DNA of 64,000 nt from Ischnura elegans (taxonomy: Eukaryota > Arthropoda > Insecta > Odonata > Coenagrionidae). Under the pieces are notes generated by a model, which saw nothing but the letters and a program-made list of their open reading frames with translations, searched no databases and was not told where the DNA came from. The stretch spans positions 55,784,069-55,848,068 of the forward strand of contig NC_060254.1 in NCBI RefSeq assembly GCF_921293095.1, read 5' to 3'. Positions 63,730 to 64,000 of this stretch are shown in pieces. How positions within the stretch are numbered: the stretch's first letter is position 1; the number at the start of each line of letters is the position of its first letter. The position numbers and the translations under genes were made by a program.

Positions 63730-63904
63730 GTTGAAATAAATACTTTAATTCTCCATGGTTACGAAATTTACTACGACCTGGGTTTCATTGCTACTACATC
63801 ATCTTCGAGGCGAATCTTCAATCTTGAATATTATGTGGAAACATTGAAACCAAGGTCGTAATACATTTTATAATCGTGGAAAATTGCAAGCATTTATTTC
63901 AATA
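63730..63904. repeat. Fold-back repeat
   Basis: The left arm (63730-63794, GTTGAAATAAATACTTTAAT ... CTACGACCTGGGTTTCATTG) and right arm (63838-63904) are inverted with about four fifths of bases matching. The loop contains the ACATCATCTTCGAGG-type phrase seen in other dispersed insect repeats (compare about 45470-45495). No coding potential; the family is unknown to me. Confidence 0.55.
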
Positions 63905-64000
63905 TTCTTCAAATAGATTCGCCCATTCCCAGAACCGGAGTCTGCGCAGAGGCCACCAAGTTTTAAACGGACTGTAAAATACATGCCCAGAAAATGTCAA

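Overview
This is a stretch of animal nuclear DNA, almost certainly from an arthropod and most likely an insect with a repeat-rich genome. The genes are split by GT-AG introns, the background is AT-rich, there is no operon structure, and most of the space between exons is filled with short DNA transposons. The Rab39 and cathepsin L proteins resemble insect orthologues. I cannot name the species from sequence alone.

Gene layout. (1) 3.6-7.4 kb, minus strand: a complete seven-coding-exon cathepsin L cysteine protease with a separate 5' UTR exon, an arthropod-type initiator and a perfect CRE-like palindrome upstream. (2) About 9.6-26.3 kb, plus strand and head-to-head with the protease: a large, divergent actin-fold (ARP-like) gene whose introns hold much of the repeat content; its extreme 5' end is unresolved. 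(3) 34.5-36.4 kb, minus strand: a four-exon Rab39 small GTPase with an unusual insertion of about 119 residues between the G4 motif and the next helix; a phase-compatible internal acceptor could splice most of it out. (4) 36.6-41.7 kb: a complete-looking PIF/Harbinger DNA transposon with 38-bp terminal inverted repeats, a TCA target duplication and both expected genes (DDE transposase on plus, Myb/SANT-like protein on minus). It sits just upstream of Rab39. (5) 49.6-55.0 kb, minus strand: a four-exon gene for a Myb/SANT-like DNA-binding protein with a C-terminal coiled coil.

Mobile DNA. Many short elements can be delimited to the base by their target duplications. hAT-type elements with 8-bp duplications include a nested pair at 18.05-20.67 kb and MITEs at 5.0, 12.1, 23.8, 26.6, 60.7 and 61.0 kb. 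Harbinger-type MITEs have TAA or other 3-bp duplications (14.8, 25.8, 56.3, 63.3 kb). Other elements are a piggyBac-like TTAA MITE (14.1 kb), internally deleted or truncated mariner-like elements (28.9, 54.4, 62.4 kb), two inverted copies of a TA-flanked element (46.8 and 58.4 kb), tRNA-headed SINEs (8.5, 13.2, 56.7, 57.1 kb) and LINE fragments. I recognised no LTR, retroviral or Polinton remnant.

How it fits together. The host genes show no sign of a shared pathway: a lysosomal protease, an actin-family protein, a vesicle-traffic GTPase and a DNA-binding protein. The only clear multi-gene unit is the Harbinger element, where the Myb/SANT-like protein is expected to work with the transposase. 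The strongest leads are the intact Harbinger with its in-frame minisatellite and overlapping stop/poly(A) signal, the expandable Rab39 loop, and the divergent actin-like gene.
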